Part shown: piece by piece, positions 36,154 through 43,961 of the stretch | Position numbering within the stretch: the stretch's first letter is position 1 | Layout of the letters: the number at the start of each line of letters is the position of its first letter | Assembly: GCF_003432075.1 (NCBI RefSeq) | Contig: NZ_QWBU01000003.1 | Span: 372,001 to 436,000, forward strand | DNA: 64,000 nucleotides | Reading direction: 5' to 3' | Source: Shinella sp. WSJ-2 | GTDB lineage: Bacteria > Pseudomonadota > Alphaproteobacteria > Rhizobiales > Rhizobiaceae | Notes under the pieces: model-generated | What the model saw: the letters and a program-made list of their open reading frames with translations, nothing else | Database searches by the model: none | What the model was told of the DNA's origin: nothing | Translations under genes and position numbers: made by a program

Positions 36154-36184
36154 GGGCGGCGCGTCCTCAAGCGCGCCGCCCTTT
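36154..36184 (+). terminator. Attenuator-like hairpin between binding protein and permease
   Basis: GGGCGGCGCG and CGCGCCGCCC form a perfect 10-bp stem with an 8-base loop, followed by TTTG and a further T-rich stretch (TTCGTTTT). It starts 18 bases after the binding-protein stop. It may terminate part of the transcripts, giving more binding protein than permease, as is common in such operons. Confidence 0.65.
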
Positions 36185-36299
36185 GCCTTCGTTTTAGCGC
36201 ATGCCTTTGGCGCAAATTGCAGCGCCCTTTCCCTCGGCATGCTTCAGGGTTGGCTCATGAACCCGGCGCAAGACCGGACGGAGCCGGAAGGGGATCGAC

Positions 36300-37187
36300 A
36301 TGGACTGGTTTACGAAATTTCCCACAATGAATGCGGACACGTTGCGTGACCTGAAAAAGGGCATCGACGAGGCGTTCCGCGGGTTTACCCGCGCCTATGG
36401 CGACGGCATCGAATCGATCTTCGTGCCGCTGCAGCATTTTCTGATCTGGTCCGAGCGTTTCATGACCAAGACGCCGTGGCCGATCATCATCCTGCTGATC
36501 GCCGCCATTGCCTGGTTCGCCAGCCGCAACTGGAAGATCGTCGCCGGCACGGTCGCGACGCTGCTCGTCATCGGCTATTTCGACATGTGGGACGATACGA
36601 TGAAGACGGTCTCGATGATCTTCGTCTGTACGGTCCTGTCGATCGCCATCGGCATTCCGATCGGCATCATCATGTCGCGGTCGGATCGCGTGCAGAACAT
36701 CGTCAACCCGGTGCTCGACGTCATGCAGACCATGCCGAGCTTCGTCTATCTCATCCCGGTCGTCATGCTGCTCGGCATCGGCAAGGTGCCCGGCCTGATC
36801 GCCGTCGTCATCTATGCCATTCCGCCGATGATCCGGCTCACCAATCTCGGCATCCGCCTCGTCGACAAGGACGTTTTGGAAGCCGCCGACGCTTTCGGGT
36901 CGTCGAGCTGGCAGAAGCTGAAGAACGTGCAGATGCCGCTGGCGCTTCCCACCATCATGGCCGGCATCAACCAGACGATCATGATGGCGCTTGCCATGGT
37001 GGTCATCGCCTCGATGATCGGCGTACAGGGCCTCGGCCAGCCGGTGCTGAAGGCAATCTCCAACCAGTATTTCACGCTCGGCATCTTCAACGGCCTCGCC
37101 ATCGTCGGCATTGCGATCATCTTCGACCGCGTCAGCCAGGCTTTTGGCAAGCGCCTGCAGAAGCACCGCGAGATCGTGCACGGCTGA
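36300..37187 (+). CDS. Glycine betaine/proline-type ABC transporter permease
   Basis: This 295-residue protein has six or more hydrophobic helices and a ProW-type BPD_transp_1 domain. The EAA loop that contacts the ATPase reads VLEAADAFGSSSWQKLKNVQMPLALPTIMAGI. The N-terminal 70 residues before helix 1 are hydrophilic, as in ProW. AAGGGG precedes the ATG by 6 bases. The partner ATPase (ProV-like) is not in this operon. The next gene is a convergent EamA transporter, and a bidirectional terminator separates them. The ATPase must therefore be encoded elsewhere or shared. Confidence 0.9.
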   Translation: MDWFTKFPTMNADTLRDLKKGIDEAFRGFTRAYGDGIESIFVPLQHFLIWSERFMTKTPWPIIILLIAAIAWFASRNWKIVAGTVATLLVIGYFDMWDDTMKTVSMIFVCTVLSIAIGIPIGIIMSRSDRVQNIVNPVLDVMQTMPSFVYLIPVVMLLGIGKVPGLIAVVIYAIPPMIRLTNLGIRLVDKDVLEAADAFGSSSWQKLKNVQMPLALPTIMAGINQTIMMALAMVVIASMIGVQGLGQPVLKAISNQYFTLGIFNGLAIVGIAIIFDRVSQAFGKRLQKHREIVHG

Positions 37188-37206
37188 TCCGAAACGCAGA
37201 CAGGAA

Positions 37207-37240
37207 AAAGGGCGCCCCGGCATAGCTGCGGGCGCCCTTT
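37207..37240. terminator. Bidirectional terminator, permease/EamA
   Basis: AAAGGGCGCCC and GGGCGCCCTTT form an 11-bp stem with a 12-base loop. A and T tracts flank both sides, so it can serve the plus-strand permease gene and the minus-strand EamA gene. Confidence 0.85.
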
Positions 37241-37250
37241 TCGTTTCGGT

Positions 37251-38159
37251 TTAGTGCTTGGGAGAGAAAATGCCGGTCGAGAGCGCCACGCCGCAGCCCA
37301 CGACCAGCGCCGCCGTCAGCTCGGCCACGCCGAAACTTTCGCCGAGGAAGATTGCGCCGCCAAGCGTTGCGAGCACCGGCGTGATGGCGGTGAAGGCGGC
37401 CGCCTGACTGCCGCCGAGCGCGCGGATCGCGGTGCCATAGGCGAAGGTGGCGACGAGGCCGGAGAGGATGCCCTGGCTGGTGATTTGAAGCGCGAGGTCG
37501 GGCAGGGTGGCGGCAGCAAGATGCGTGCCGAAGATCGCGGCGAGCACCAGATGGATCAGGAACGACCAGACCGCGATGATGGCCGCACCCTCGAGGGCGG
37601 AAAGGCCCGAGCGGCGGAAGGCATGGGTGAAGCCGGCCCACAGTACGGCGCCGATCGGCAGCAGCACGAAGCCGGTCGCGGTCATGCCGCTTTTCAGCAT
37701 GCTTGCGGTGAGCAGGATCGCGACCCCCGCAACGATGGCCGCGAGGCCGGCAAGGCGCATGCGGTCCGGCCGCTCGCCGAACAGAACCATGCCGATGAGC
37801 GCTGTTGCCAGCGGCAGTGAACCGCCAAGCAGGATGCCGCCCGGAGCGGCCGGCGTGATATGCAGTGCGGCCGCCGTGATCTGAAAGAAGACGGCGCCGG
37901 CACCGGCCACCATCACGACGATCAGTTTCAGCGGCACGTTCTTTGGCAGCAGCCCGGTCTTCAGCCAGATCGGCGCCAGGAGGACGGCCGGCACACCGTA
38001 GCGGATGAGGCCGATATCGATCGTGCCGAGCGGAGTCGCCGCGGTGTGGCGCGTTGCCAGCACCCAGAGCGCCCAGATCAGCACCGTCACCACGCCGCCC
38101 GCATAGCCGGCGACAAGCGGATTGGATTTGTCTTCGGAGGAAAGCGAGACCATGGCCAT
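37251..38159 (-). CDS. EamA-family (DMT) exporter
   Basis: This 302-residue protein has ten predicted helices in two EamA repeats (the second ends VLATLGGAIFLGESFGVAEL). It is divergent from an Lrp/AsnC regulator 140 bases away, the usual layout for amino-acid exporters controlled by such a regulator, so an amino acid or derivative is the likely substrate (inference). I chose the ATG at 38159 because AAAGGA lies 7 bases upstream. An in-frame ATG at 38186 is preceded by no site. Confidence 0.84.
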   Translation of the reverse strand: MAMVSLSSEDKSNPLVAGYAGGVVTVLIWALWVLATRHTAATPLGTIDIGLIRYGVPAVLLAPIWLKTGLLPKNVPLKLIVVMVAGAGAVFFQITAAALHITPAAPGGILLGGSLPLATALIGMVLFGERPDRMRLAGLAAIVAGVAILLTASMLKSGMTATGFVLLPIGAVLWAGFTHAFRRSGLSALEGAAIIAVWSFLIHLVLAAIFGTHLAAATLPDLALQITSQGILSGLVATFAYGTAIRALGGSQAAAFTAITPVLATLGGAIFLGESFGVAELTAALVVGCGVALSTGIFSPKH

Positions 38160-38298
38160 GGCGGTATCCTTTCTGCGCTGGCTCATTTTTCTGATGAGAT
38201 TCTAGCGCTGGAGGCCGGGGCATGTCCTTGCGTGTTGTGCCATCGAAGAGGTAAAATGCGCAGGATTTCACCAATTCAGGCCATGAAAGTTTTCGAAT

Positions 38299-38769
38299 AT
38301 GCCAAATCTGGATAAATTCGATATCGCCATCCTCAAGGTGCTGCAGGAGGATGCGCGCGCGACCAATGTCGAGATCGCCGAACGCGTGAACCTTTCACCG
38401 TCGCCGTGCCTGCGACGTATCCGCAATCTGGAAAAATCCGGAGTGCTACGCGGCTACCGGGCGGATATCGACCGCAAGGAGGTGGGGCTTGGCCTGACCG
38501 TCTTCGTCGAAATCAAGGTGGGGCATCACAGCCGGGAAAATGCCATGGCGCAGCAGGAGGCGCTGCTGGCGGTGCCGGAGGTTGTTTCGTGTTTCCTGAT
38601 TTCGGGCAATGCGGATTTTCTGGCGGAGGTGGTGGTGGAGGATCTCTCCGCCTATGAGCGGCTCCTGACCGAGACGCTGCTCACCATGCCGGGCGTTTCC
38701 GATATCCGCTCGAATTTCGCGATCCGCAGCATCAAGACGGGCGGTCCGCTGAAACTGCCGTCGCTCTAA
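38299..38769 (+). CDS. Lrp/AsnC-family transcriptional regulator
   Basis: This 156-residue protein has an N-terminal winged helix (LDKFDIAILKVLQEDARATNVEIAERVNLSPSPCLRRIRNLEKSGVLRGY) and a C-terminal RAM/ligand domain (VEIKVGHHSRENAMAQQEALLAVPEVVSCFLISGNADFL). RAM domains bind amino acids and set the oligomer state. It is divergent from the EamA exporter and probably controls it and itself from the 140-base gap. The ribosome site before the ATG at 38299 is weak. The gene ends before a GC-rich hairpin. Confidence 0.9.
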   Translation: MPNLDKFDIAILKVLQEDARATNVEIAERVNLSPSPCLRRIRNLEKSGVLRGYRADIDRKEVGLGLTVFVEIKVGHHSRENAMAQQEALLAVPEVVSCFLISGNADFLAEVVVEDLSAYERLLTETLLTMPGVSDIRSNFAIRSIKTGGPLKLPSL

Positions 38770-38779
38770 AACACAAGCC

Positions 38780-38800
38780 GCCCCGGCGAGGCGCCGGGGC
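38780..38800. terminator. GC-rich hairpin between Lrp gene and DoxX gene
   Basis: GCCCCGGCG and CGCCGGGGC pair over 9 bp with an AGG loop. It lies between convergent genes. No T tract is present on the plus side. A second GC-rich inverted segment follows (38812-38878). Confidence 0.55.
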
Positions 38801-38878
38801 GGGGGGACGGCCGGGAGAGGCAGGGCCGTCCGCCGGGATGCCGCATTCGGAGAGAGCCGGCGGCATCCGGTCCTGCCG

Positions 38879-39295
38879 TCATTGGGCAGGGACGGCAGAA
38901 GCTGTTGCGGATTTCCAGGCGACGACCATCAGGGCGCCGATGACGGTGATGTGTTCGGCGACGAAGTGGAATTCGATGGTGCGCATCGGCTCCTGCATCG
39001 CCCAGAAATTATGGGCGATCGGAATGGTGAGCGCGGTGAAGACGGCGAGCATGCCGGCGCCGAGCCAGGTCCAGCGGTTGGAAATGATGAGCGCCGAGCC
39101 GATGAGCTGGGTCAGCGCCGTCGCAACGTTGAAGAAAGCCGCCGGCTCCAGGCCGAAATGCGTCATTTCCAGAATGCCGCCGTCGAAATCGGCAAGTTTG
39201 GCGATGCCGGACAACCAGAACATCGATGTCATGATCGTGCGGGCGATGAAGCCGAATGCGCGGCTCTCGGTAATGCTTTCAATGAAGGCGGACAC
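38879..39295 (-). CDS. DoxX-family membrane protein
   Basis: This 138-residue protein has four predicted transmembrane helices (TIMTSMFWLSGIAKLADF; ATALTQLIGSALII; LGAGMLAVFTALTIPIAHNFW; HITVIGALMVVAW). The family is linked to redox or thiosulfate metabolism in some organisms, but most members, including this one, have no assigned role. The conserved GIAKLADFDG and HNFW segments are seen. It is monocistronic: it faces the Lrp gene and is back to the zinc-type oxidoreductase terminator. Confidence 0.82.
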   Translation of the reverse strand: MSAFIESITESRAFGFIARTIMTSMFWLSGIAKLADFDGGILEMTHFGLEPAAFFNVATALTQLIGSALIISNRWTWLGAGMLAVFTALTIPIAHNFWAMQEPMRTIEFHFVAEHITVIGALMVVAWKSATASAVPAQ

Positions 39296-39440
39296 GTAAA
39301 ATCTCCAATAAACGACATAGGTTTGCGGGAAGGACCATGTTCCTTTCCCGGTGCCGCCCGCCGTCTTTCGTTTCGTTCGGTGGGCTGCGATGGCCTATGT
39401 CTACCAGAGTTCCTTGCCGTCCCTGTCACCTTGGTAACAC

Positions 39441-39473
39441 CCCTCCGCCGCTCTGGACGCGAGCGGCGGAGGG
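39441..39473 (-). terminator. Terminator of the zinc-type oxidoreductase gene
   Basis: CCCTCCGCCGCTC and GAGCGGCGGAGGG form a perfect 13-bp stem around a 7-base loop. It lies 14 bases after the stop of the minus-strand gene. Confidence 0.75.
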
Positions 39474-39486
39474 ACTATTTTCGAGA

Positions 39487-40500
39487 TTAGAAACCGGCGA
39501 GAACGAGCTTGCCGCGCGTGCGTCCGCTTTCGACCATCGCATGGGCCTTCTTCAGGTTTTCCGCGTTGATCGTGCCGACGGTCTCCGCCAGTGTCGTGCG
39601 CAGGGTGCCCGCGTCCACAAGGCGCGAGACCTCGTTCAGAAGATTGTGCTGCTCGATCATGTCAGCCGTCTGGAAGAGCGAGCGGGTGAACATCAGCTCC
39701 CAATGGGTCGAGACGGCCTTGCGCTTGAAAGGCATGACGTCGAGCGCCTTGGGGTCGTCGATCAGGCCGAACCGGCCCTGCGGCGCGATGGTCTCGACGA
39801 TGGCCGCGAGATGATCCTCCGTATTGGTCGTCGAGAAGATGAAGGCCGGCGCGCCGATGCCGAGGGCGGCGACCTCTCCGGCGAGCGGTTTGCTGTGATC
39901 CACCACATGATGCGCGCCGAGCGATTTGACCCACTCCGCCGTTTCGGGTCGCGAGGCTGTGGCGATGACGGTGAGGTCGGTCAGGTGGCGGGCAAGCTGC
40001 ACGGCAACCGAGCCGACGCCACCGGCGCCGCCGATGATGAGGATCGCGTTGGCGGCGCCCGGCACGGCGTCGCGCACCTTCAGCCGGTCGAACAGCATTT
40101 CCCAAGCGGTGATTGCCGTCAGCGGCAGGGCTGCGGCGGCGGAAAAATCGAGCGAGGCAGGCTTGCGGCCGACGATGCGCTCATCGACGAGGTGGAACTC
40201 GGAATTCGTGCCCGGCCGGTCGATGGCGCCGGCATAGAAGACGGGGTCACCCGCCTTGAACAGGGTGACGTCTGGGCCGACGGCTTTCACGATTCCGGCA
40301 GCGTCGAAACCCAGAACGCGCCATCCGCCATCCGCAGGCGCTGCACCGCGCCGCAGCTTCGTATCGACCGGATTGACCGAGACGGCCCTGATCTCGACCA
40401 TCAGGTCGCGTCCCCGCGGTTCCGGTGTGGGCAGGTCGATATCGACGAGGGCAGTGTCGGCGGTGATGGCCTGCGGGGTCTGGTAGGCGATGGCGCGCAT
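39487..40500 (-). CDS. Zinc-type alcohol dehydrogenase/quinone oxidoreductase family protein
   Basis: This 337-residue MDR-family protein begins MRAIAYQTPQAITADTALVD. The N-terminal GroES-like domain has the segment VNPVDTKLRRG, and the Rossmann motif is IIGGAGGVGSVAVQLAR. It lacks the Cys/His zinc ligands of true alcohol dehydrogenases, as in the quinone oxidoreductase/YhdH subgroup, so an NADPH-dependent quinone or enone reductase is likely (inference). I chose the ATG at 40500 because GGAGAC precedes it. It is divergent from an HxlR regulator with a conserved Cys near its N-terminus, which fits an electrophile-responsive pair. Confidence 0.85.
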   Translation of the reverse strand: MRAIAYQTPQAITADTALVDIDLPTPEPRGRDLMVEIRAVSVNPVDTKLRRGAAPADGGWRVLGFDAAGIVKAVGPDVTLFKAGDPVFYAGAIDRPGTNSEFHLVDERIVGRKPASLDFSAAAALPLTAITAWEMLFDRLKVRDAVPGAANAILIIGGAGGVGSVAVQLARHLTDLTVIATASRPETAEWVKSLGAHHVVDHSKPLAGEVAALGIGAPAFIFSTTNTEDHLAAIVETIAPQGRFGLIDDPKALDVMPFKRKAVSTHWELMFTRSLFQTADMIEQHNLLNEVSRLVDAGTLRTTLAETVGTINAENLKKAHAMVESGRTRGKLVLAGF

Positions 40501-40560
40501 GGGTGTCTCCTTTCGCGTTGAATGGAAACTAGATGAAGAGTATCGTCTGCCGATGCAAGA

Positions 40561-40578
40561 ATGCACATTTTATGCACA
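40561..40578. promoter_or_regulatory. Candidate HxlR operator
   Basis: ATGCACATTTTATGCACA is a direct repeat of ATGCACA with an 11-base period, in the 102-base gap between the divergent oxidoreductase and HxlR genes. One-helical-turn repeats suit a dimeric winged-helix regulator. This is inferred from position and repetition only. Confidence 0.4.
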
Positions 40579-40602
40579 TAGTGTCGAAAAGGATACCGTG
40601 AC

Positions 40603-41010
40603 ATGTCCCGCCCGCGCGCTAAGCTCACCAAGAATTTTCCCGGCTGCCCGGTCGAATCGACGCTCTCCTTCCTCGATGGCAAATGGAAAGGCGTGATCCT
40701 CTACCACCTGATGATGGAGGGCACGCTGCGCTTTAACGAGTTGCGTCGCCGGCTGCCCAGCGTCACGCAGCGCATGCTGACCAAGCAGCTGCGCGAGCTG
40801 GAGGATGCCGGCATCCTGTCGCGCACGATCTTCCCCGTCGTGCCGCCGCGCGTCGATTATGCGCTGACACCGGCCGGGCGGAGTCTCGAGCCCATCATCC
40901 GGGCACTGGCGGCGTGGGGCGCAAAAAACGTGGTCTGCGAGGATGGCCAGAACGTCATCCGCCTCGCTCCGCAAACGGAAACGGCGCCCCTCGGAAGGGA
41001 CGCCGCCTGA
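40603..41010 (+). CDS. HxlR (DUF24)-family transcriptional regulator
   Basis: This 135-residue winged-helix protein has the family core (LSFLDGKWKGVILYHLMMEGTLRFNELRRRLPSVTQRMLTKQLRELEDAGILSR). Cys15, in NFPGCPVE just before the domain, occupies the position of the redox-sensing Cys of YodB, HypR and QorR. Such regulators are derepressed when the Cys is modified by quinones or aldehydes. The divergent quinone-oxidoreductase-like gene is the probable target. It ends 19 bases before the convergent MFS gene. Confidence 0.9.
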   Translation: MSRPRAKLTKNFPGCPVESTLSFLDGKWKGVILYHLMMEGTLRFNELRRRLPSVTQRMLTKQLRELEDAGILSRTIFPVVPPRVDYALTPAGRSLEPIIRALAAWGAKNVVCEDGQNVIRLAPQTETAPLGRDAA

Positions 41011-41029
41011 TTTCCAGAGTTTTGAAGGT

Positions 41030-42268
41030 TTATTCGGCCGGGCAGACCGGCGTTTCCTCATTCTCGATCTTGTCGAGTGTCATCGAGACCAGATAGATGC
41101 CGAAGCCGACCACCGTGGCTGCCGCGCCCACGAAGCCCATCGATCCATAGCCATAGCCGGCGCTGATCGCCAGGCCGCCAAACAACGCACCGAGCGCATT
41201 GGCGACATTGAAGGCGGAGTGGTTGAGAGCCGCCGCCAGCGTCTGAGCATTGCCGGCAACGTCCATCAGGCGCGTCTGGAGCGCCGGGCCGACGACGAAG
41301 CTGCAGCCGATGAGGAAGCAGCAAACGCCGAGCAGGATGGGGTTTTCCGCCGTCAGCGACAGGCTGATCAGCACGAAGAAATAGAGCACCAGTGACCAGC
41401 CGATGGTGCGCATCAGCGAGAGATCGGCAAGCTTGGCGCCGAAGATGTTGCCGACGATCATGCCGCAGCCAAAGATCGCCATGATGACGGGCACCATATT
41501 GACGTTCAGGCCGGCGACCTCGGTCACGATCGGCGAGATGTAGCTGAACACTGCAAACATGCCGCAGAAGCCGGTTGCCGCGATGCCAAGCGTCAGCCAG
41601 ACCTGCTTGCGCTTCAGCGCGCCCAGTTCCGTCAGCGCATTGATGCCCTTCGGCGCCTTGTCGCGCGGCAGGAAGATGGCGATGAGGGCGACGGTCAGCA
41701 TGCCGGTGATGCCGACAGCGACGAACATGAACTGCCAGTCGAACAGCTGGCCGAAGAAGGCGGCAAGCGGCGTGCCGATCAGGGTCGCGACCGTCAGGCC
41801 GAGCATGACCTTGCCGACGGCCTGCGTGCGCTTGTTGACAGGCACCATGGAGGCGGCAACCAACGCTGCAACGCCGAAATAGGCGCCGTGCGGCAGGCCG
41901 GAGAGGAAGCGGAACAGGATAAAGCTCTGGAAGGTCGGGGCAATCGCGCTGGCGAGGTTGCCAGCGGCAAACAAGCCCATCAACACCAAAAGCAGGTCAC
42001 GACGGCGGAAGCGCGCGCCGATGACGGCGATAACGGGAGCGCCGACCACGACGCCGAAAGCATAGGCGCTGATGACATAACCTGCCTGTGCCGTCGTCAC
42101 GCCGAAGGTCGTGCCGACATCCGGTAGCAGGCCCATGATGGCGAATTCGCCGGTGCCGATGCCGAAGCTCCCGACGGCCAGCGCCAGGATAATCAGAGTG
42201 ACGGTAAGAGCCGGAAGTGGTGGCTGCCCGGAGGAGAGGGCGGCGTTGGGCAGGGGGTGTTCAGTCAC
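41030..42268 (-). CDS. MFS transporter, AraJ/drug-efflux type
   Basis: This 412-residue protein has twelve predicted helices. Family features include LALAVGSFGIGTGEFAIMGLLPDV in helix 1, the loop 2-3 segment GARFRRRDLLLVLMGLF, and GLPHGAYFGVAALVAASM in helix 4, which is typical of AraJ/YdhP/NepI-like exporters. No ATG precedes helix 1, so I place the start at a GTG at 42268 (VTEHPLPNAALSS) with CGGAG about 8 bases upstream. The substrate is unknown; the family includes sugar, nucleoside and drug exporters. Confidence 0.83.
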   Translation of the reverse strand: MTEHPLPNAALSSGQPPLPALTVTLIILALAVGSFGIGTGEFAIMGLLPDVGTTFGVTTAQAGYVISAYAFGVVVGAPVIAVIGARFRRRDLLLVLMGLFAAGNLASAIAPTFQSFILFRFLSGLPHGAYFGVAALVAASMVPVNKRTQAVGKVMLGLTVATLIGTPLAAFFGQLFDWQFMFVAVGITGMLTVALIAIFLPRDKAPKGINALTELGALKRKQVWLTLGIAATGFCGMFAVFSYISPIVTEVAGLNVNMVPVIMAIFGCGMIVGNIFGAKLADLSLMRTIGWSLVLYFFVLISLSLTAENPILLGVCCFLIGCSFVVGPALQTRLMDVAGNAQTLAAALNHSAFNVANALGALFGGLAISAGYGYGSMGFVGAAATVVGFGIYLVSMTLDKIENEETPVCPAE

Positions 42269-42618
42269 AGGTCGGCTCCGCAGATAGAATGGCGCGCGAT
42301 CAATCCATGACGGTCCCTCACAGGGCGGCCACTCCTCCTGGCTGCTGATGTGGTTTGGTCCGGCCGGATTGGCCACGATAAGGAAGGTAAGTTCAAGCCA
42401 GCGGGCGCACTCCCGACGCACGCGACCGCTTGCACTATATCAAACTAAGGCAAACTTCCTATCCTGATTTTTCACCGCCTCGCATTTGGCCAACACGGGG
42501 CCTTTTCACGATTTGTTGCACTCCGTTTCGGTCGCGCCTGTTAATCGCCGCTTTCTCAACTATCTAATGGATCGACTTCACCCTTCAGGCGTTCTCGGCC
42601 GACAAGCGGAGTAGATGA
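42269..42618. promoter_or_regulatory. Divergent promoter region, MFS and lipid kinase
   Basis: This 350-base gap has an AT-rich core around 42433-42480 (TATATCAAAC, TGATTTTTC), likely carrying the minus-strand promoter. A possible plus-strand promoter is TTGCAC followed 17 bases later by TGTTAA (about 42516-42545). No other small gene with a ribosome site was evident. Confidence 0.35.
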
Positions 42619-43557
42619 ATGCGCGTACAGGCAATTTTCAACAGGGACGGGGGGACGTTCCGCACCACCGACATGGAGGCCTATGCCCGCCATGCCGAAA
42701 AGGTTTTCGCGGAGGCAGGACACCATCTCGATTGCGATATCGTCGAAGGGGCCGATATCGAAATGGCGCTGCGCCGCTGTTCGGACCGCACTGATCTCGA
42801 TGCAATGCTGGCTGGCGGCGGTGACGGCACGGTCTCGGCCGCTGCCGGTTTCGCTTGGCAGAACAAGATGCCGCTCGGCATCATTCCTGCCGGTACGATG
42901 AACCTTTTTGCTCGCTCGCTGAAGATCCCGCTGGACATATGGCAGGCGATCGATGCGCTGGCGGATGGCGATATAGCATCCGCCGATATTGGTACGGCGG
43001 ATGACCGGCCGTTTGTGCACCAGTTTTCCGCCGGCCTGCACGCCCGCATGGTGCGCATGCGCAACGCCATGACCTACCGTTCGCGTATTGGCAAGATGGC
43101 CGCCAACACACGCGCCGCCGTCGGCGTCATTCTCGATCCGCCGGAATTCGATGTCGAGTTCGATGTCGATGGCGTTCAGGAGCATCGACGGGTGTCGGCC
43201 GTCAACGTGTCCAACAACCGGTTCGGGGAAAACGGCCTGCTCTATGCGGAAGACCTGACCGGCGGCCATCTCGGCTTCTACACGACGAACCCGCTGAAGC
43301 CGGCCGGCGTGGCAAAATTGGCCTTCGATATTCTGCGCGGCAAATTCAAGGAAAATGCCGATGTCACGGAAATGACAGGCACAGCCGTCGATCTGCATTT
43401 CCCCGATGTCGATCGGGCGATCAACTGCGTCATCGATGGTGAATTGTTGCCGATGGACCGTGACGTCTCGATCCGCCTGCATCCGGGCGAACTGAAGGTC
43501 ATCGTGCCCAAGGTCGTCGAAAAGACCGCGACATCGAGCGAGACGGCCGCTGCCTGA
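42619..43557 (+). CDS. Diacylglycerol/lipid kinase family protein (DAGK catalytic domain)
   Basis: This 312-residue protein has the catalytic motif AGGGDGTVSAAAG (about residues 65-77) and PLGIIPAGTMNLFARSL, which are the ATP-binding glycine loops of YegS/diacylglycerol kinase enzymes. The C-terminal beta-sandwich is present (NNRFGENGLLYAEDLTGGHLGFY; DGELLPMDRDVSIRLHPG). The reaction would be ATP-dependent phosphorylation of a lipid hydroxyl; the natural lipid is unknown. Its TGA shares a base with the next gene's ATG, so the two are coupled. Confidence 0.87.
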   Translation: MRVQAIFNRDGGTFRTTDMEAYARHAEKVFAEAGHHLDCDIVEGADIEMALRRCSDRTDLDAMLAGGGDGTVSAAAGFAWQNKMPLGIIPAGTMNLFARSLKIPLDIWQAIDALADGDIASADIGTADDRPFVHQFSAGLHARMVRMRNAMTYRSRIGKMAANTRAAVGVILDPPEFDVEFDVDGVQEHRRVSAVNVSNNRFGENGLLYAEDLTGGHLGFYTTNPLKPAGVAKLAFDILRGKFKENADVTEMTGTAVDLHFPDVDRAINCVIDGELLPMDRDVSIRLHPGELKVIVPKVVEKTATSSETAAA

Positions 43558-43922
43558 TGCGAAACGTGCCGGTTACCTGCGAAGTCCGTTATCGCCTGGA
43601 TCCCGAGCGTATCGCGGATTTCCATGATTACGCGCGGATCTGGACCATGCTCATCGAGCGTCATGGCGGAACGCATCACGGCTATTTCATGCCGCGCAAA
43701 AAGCCTGAAGGCGCTGCTGTGAGTTTTCCCGATGCGGGCGGCGAGGGTGCTGCCGATATCGCCGTGGCGCTCTTCACCTTTCCGGATGAGGCCACCTATC
43801 TGGTCTATCGCGACAAGGTGGCCGAGGATGCCGAAGGCATCGCGGCCAATGCCCGCTTCTTAGAAAATCCGCCCTTCAAGAGCTACGAGCGAACCTTCCT
43901 GCAACCGCTTTCGGGCGATTGA
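43557..43922 (+). CDS. NIPSNAP-family protein
   Basis: This 121-residue protein has a single NIPSNAP ferredoxin-like fold (CEVRYRLDPERIADFHDYARIWTMLIERHGGTHHGYFMPRK; ALFTFPDEATYLVYRDKVAEDAEG; SYERTFLQPL). The family has no established biochemical role. The start codon overlaps the lipid kinase stop (TGATG), indicating an operon. Confidence 0.82.
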   Translation: MRNVPVTCEVRYRLDPERIADFHDYARIWTMLIERHGGTHHGYFMPRKKPEGAAVSFPDAGGEGAADIAVALFTFPDEATYLVYRDKVAEDAEGIAANARFLENPPFKSYERTFLQPLSGD

Positions 43923-43961
43923 CGGCCTCCGCGCGGCGCGCGCGCGAAGGCCGGTCGTGAC

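Noticed and set aside
38812-38878. Second GC-rich inverted segment after the Lrp gene as a small RNA
   Set aside because: The pairing is imperfect and short, and it is more simply explained as the end region of two convergent genes.
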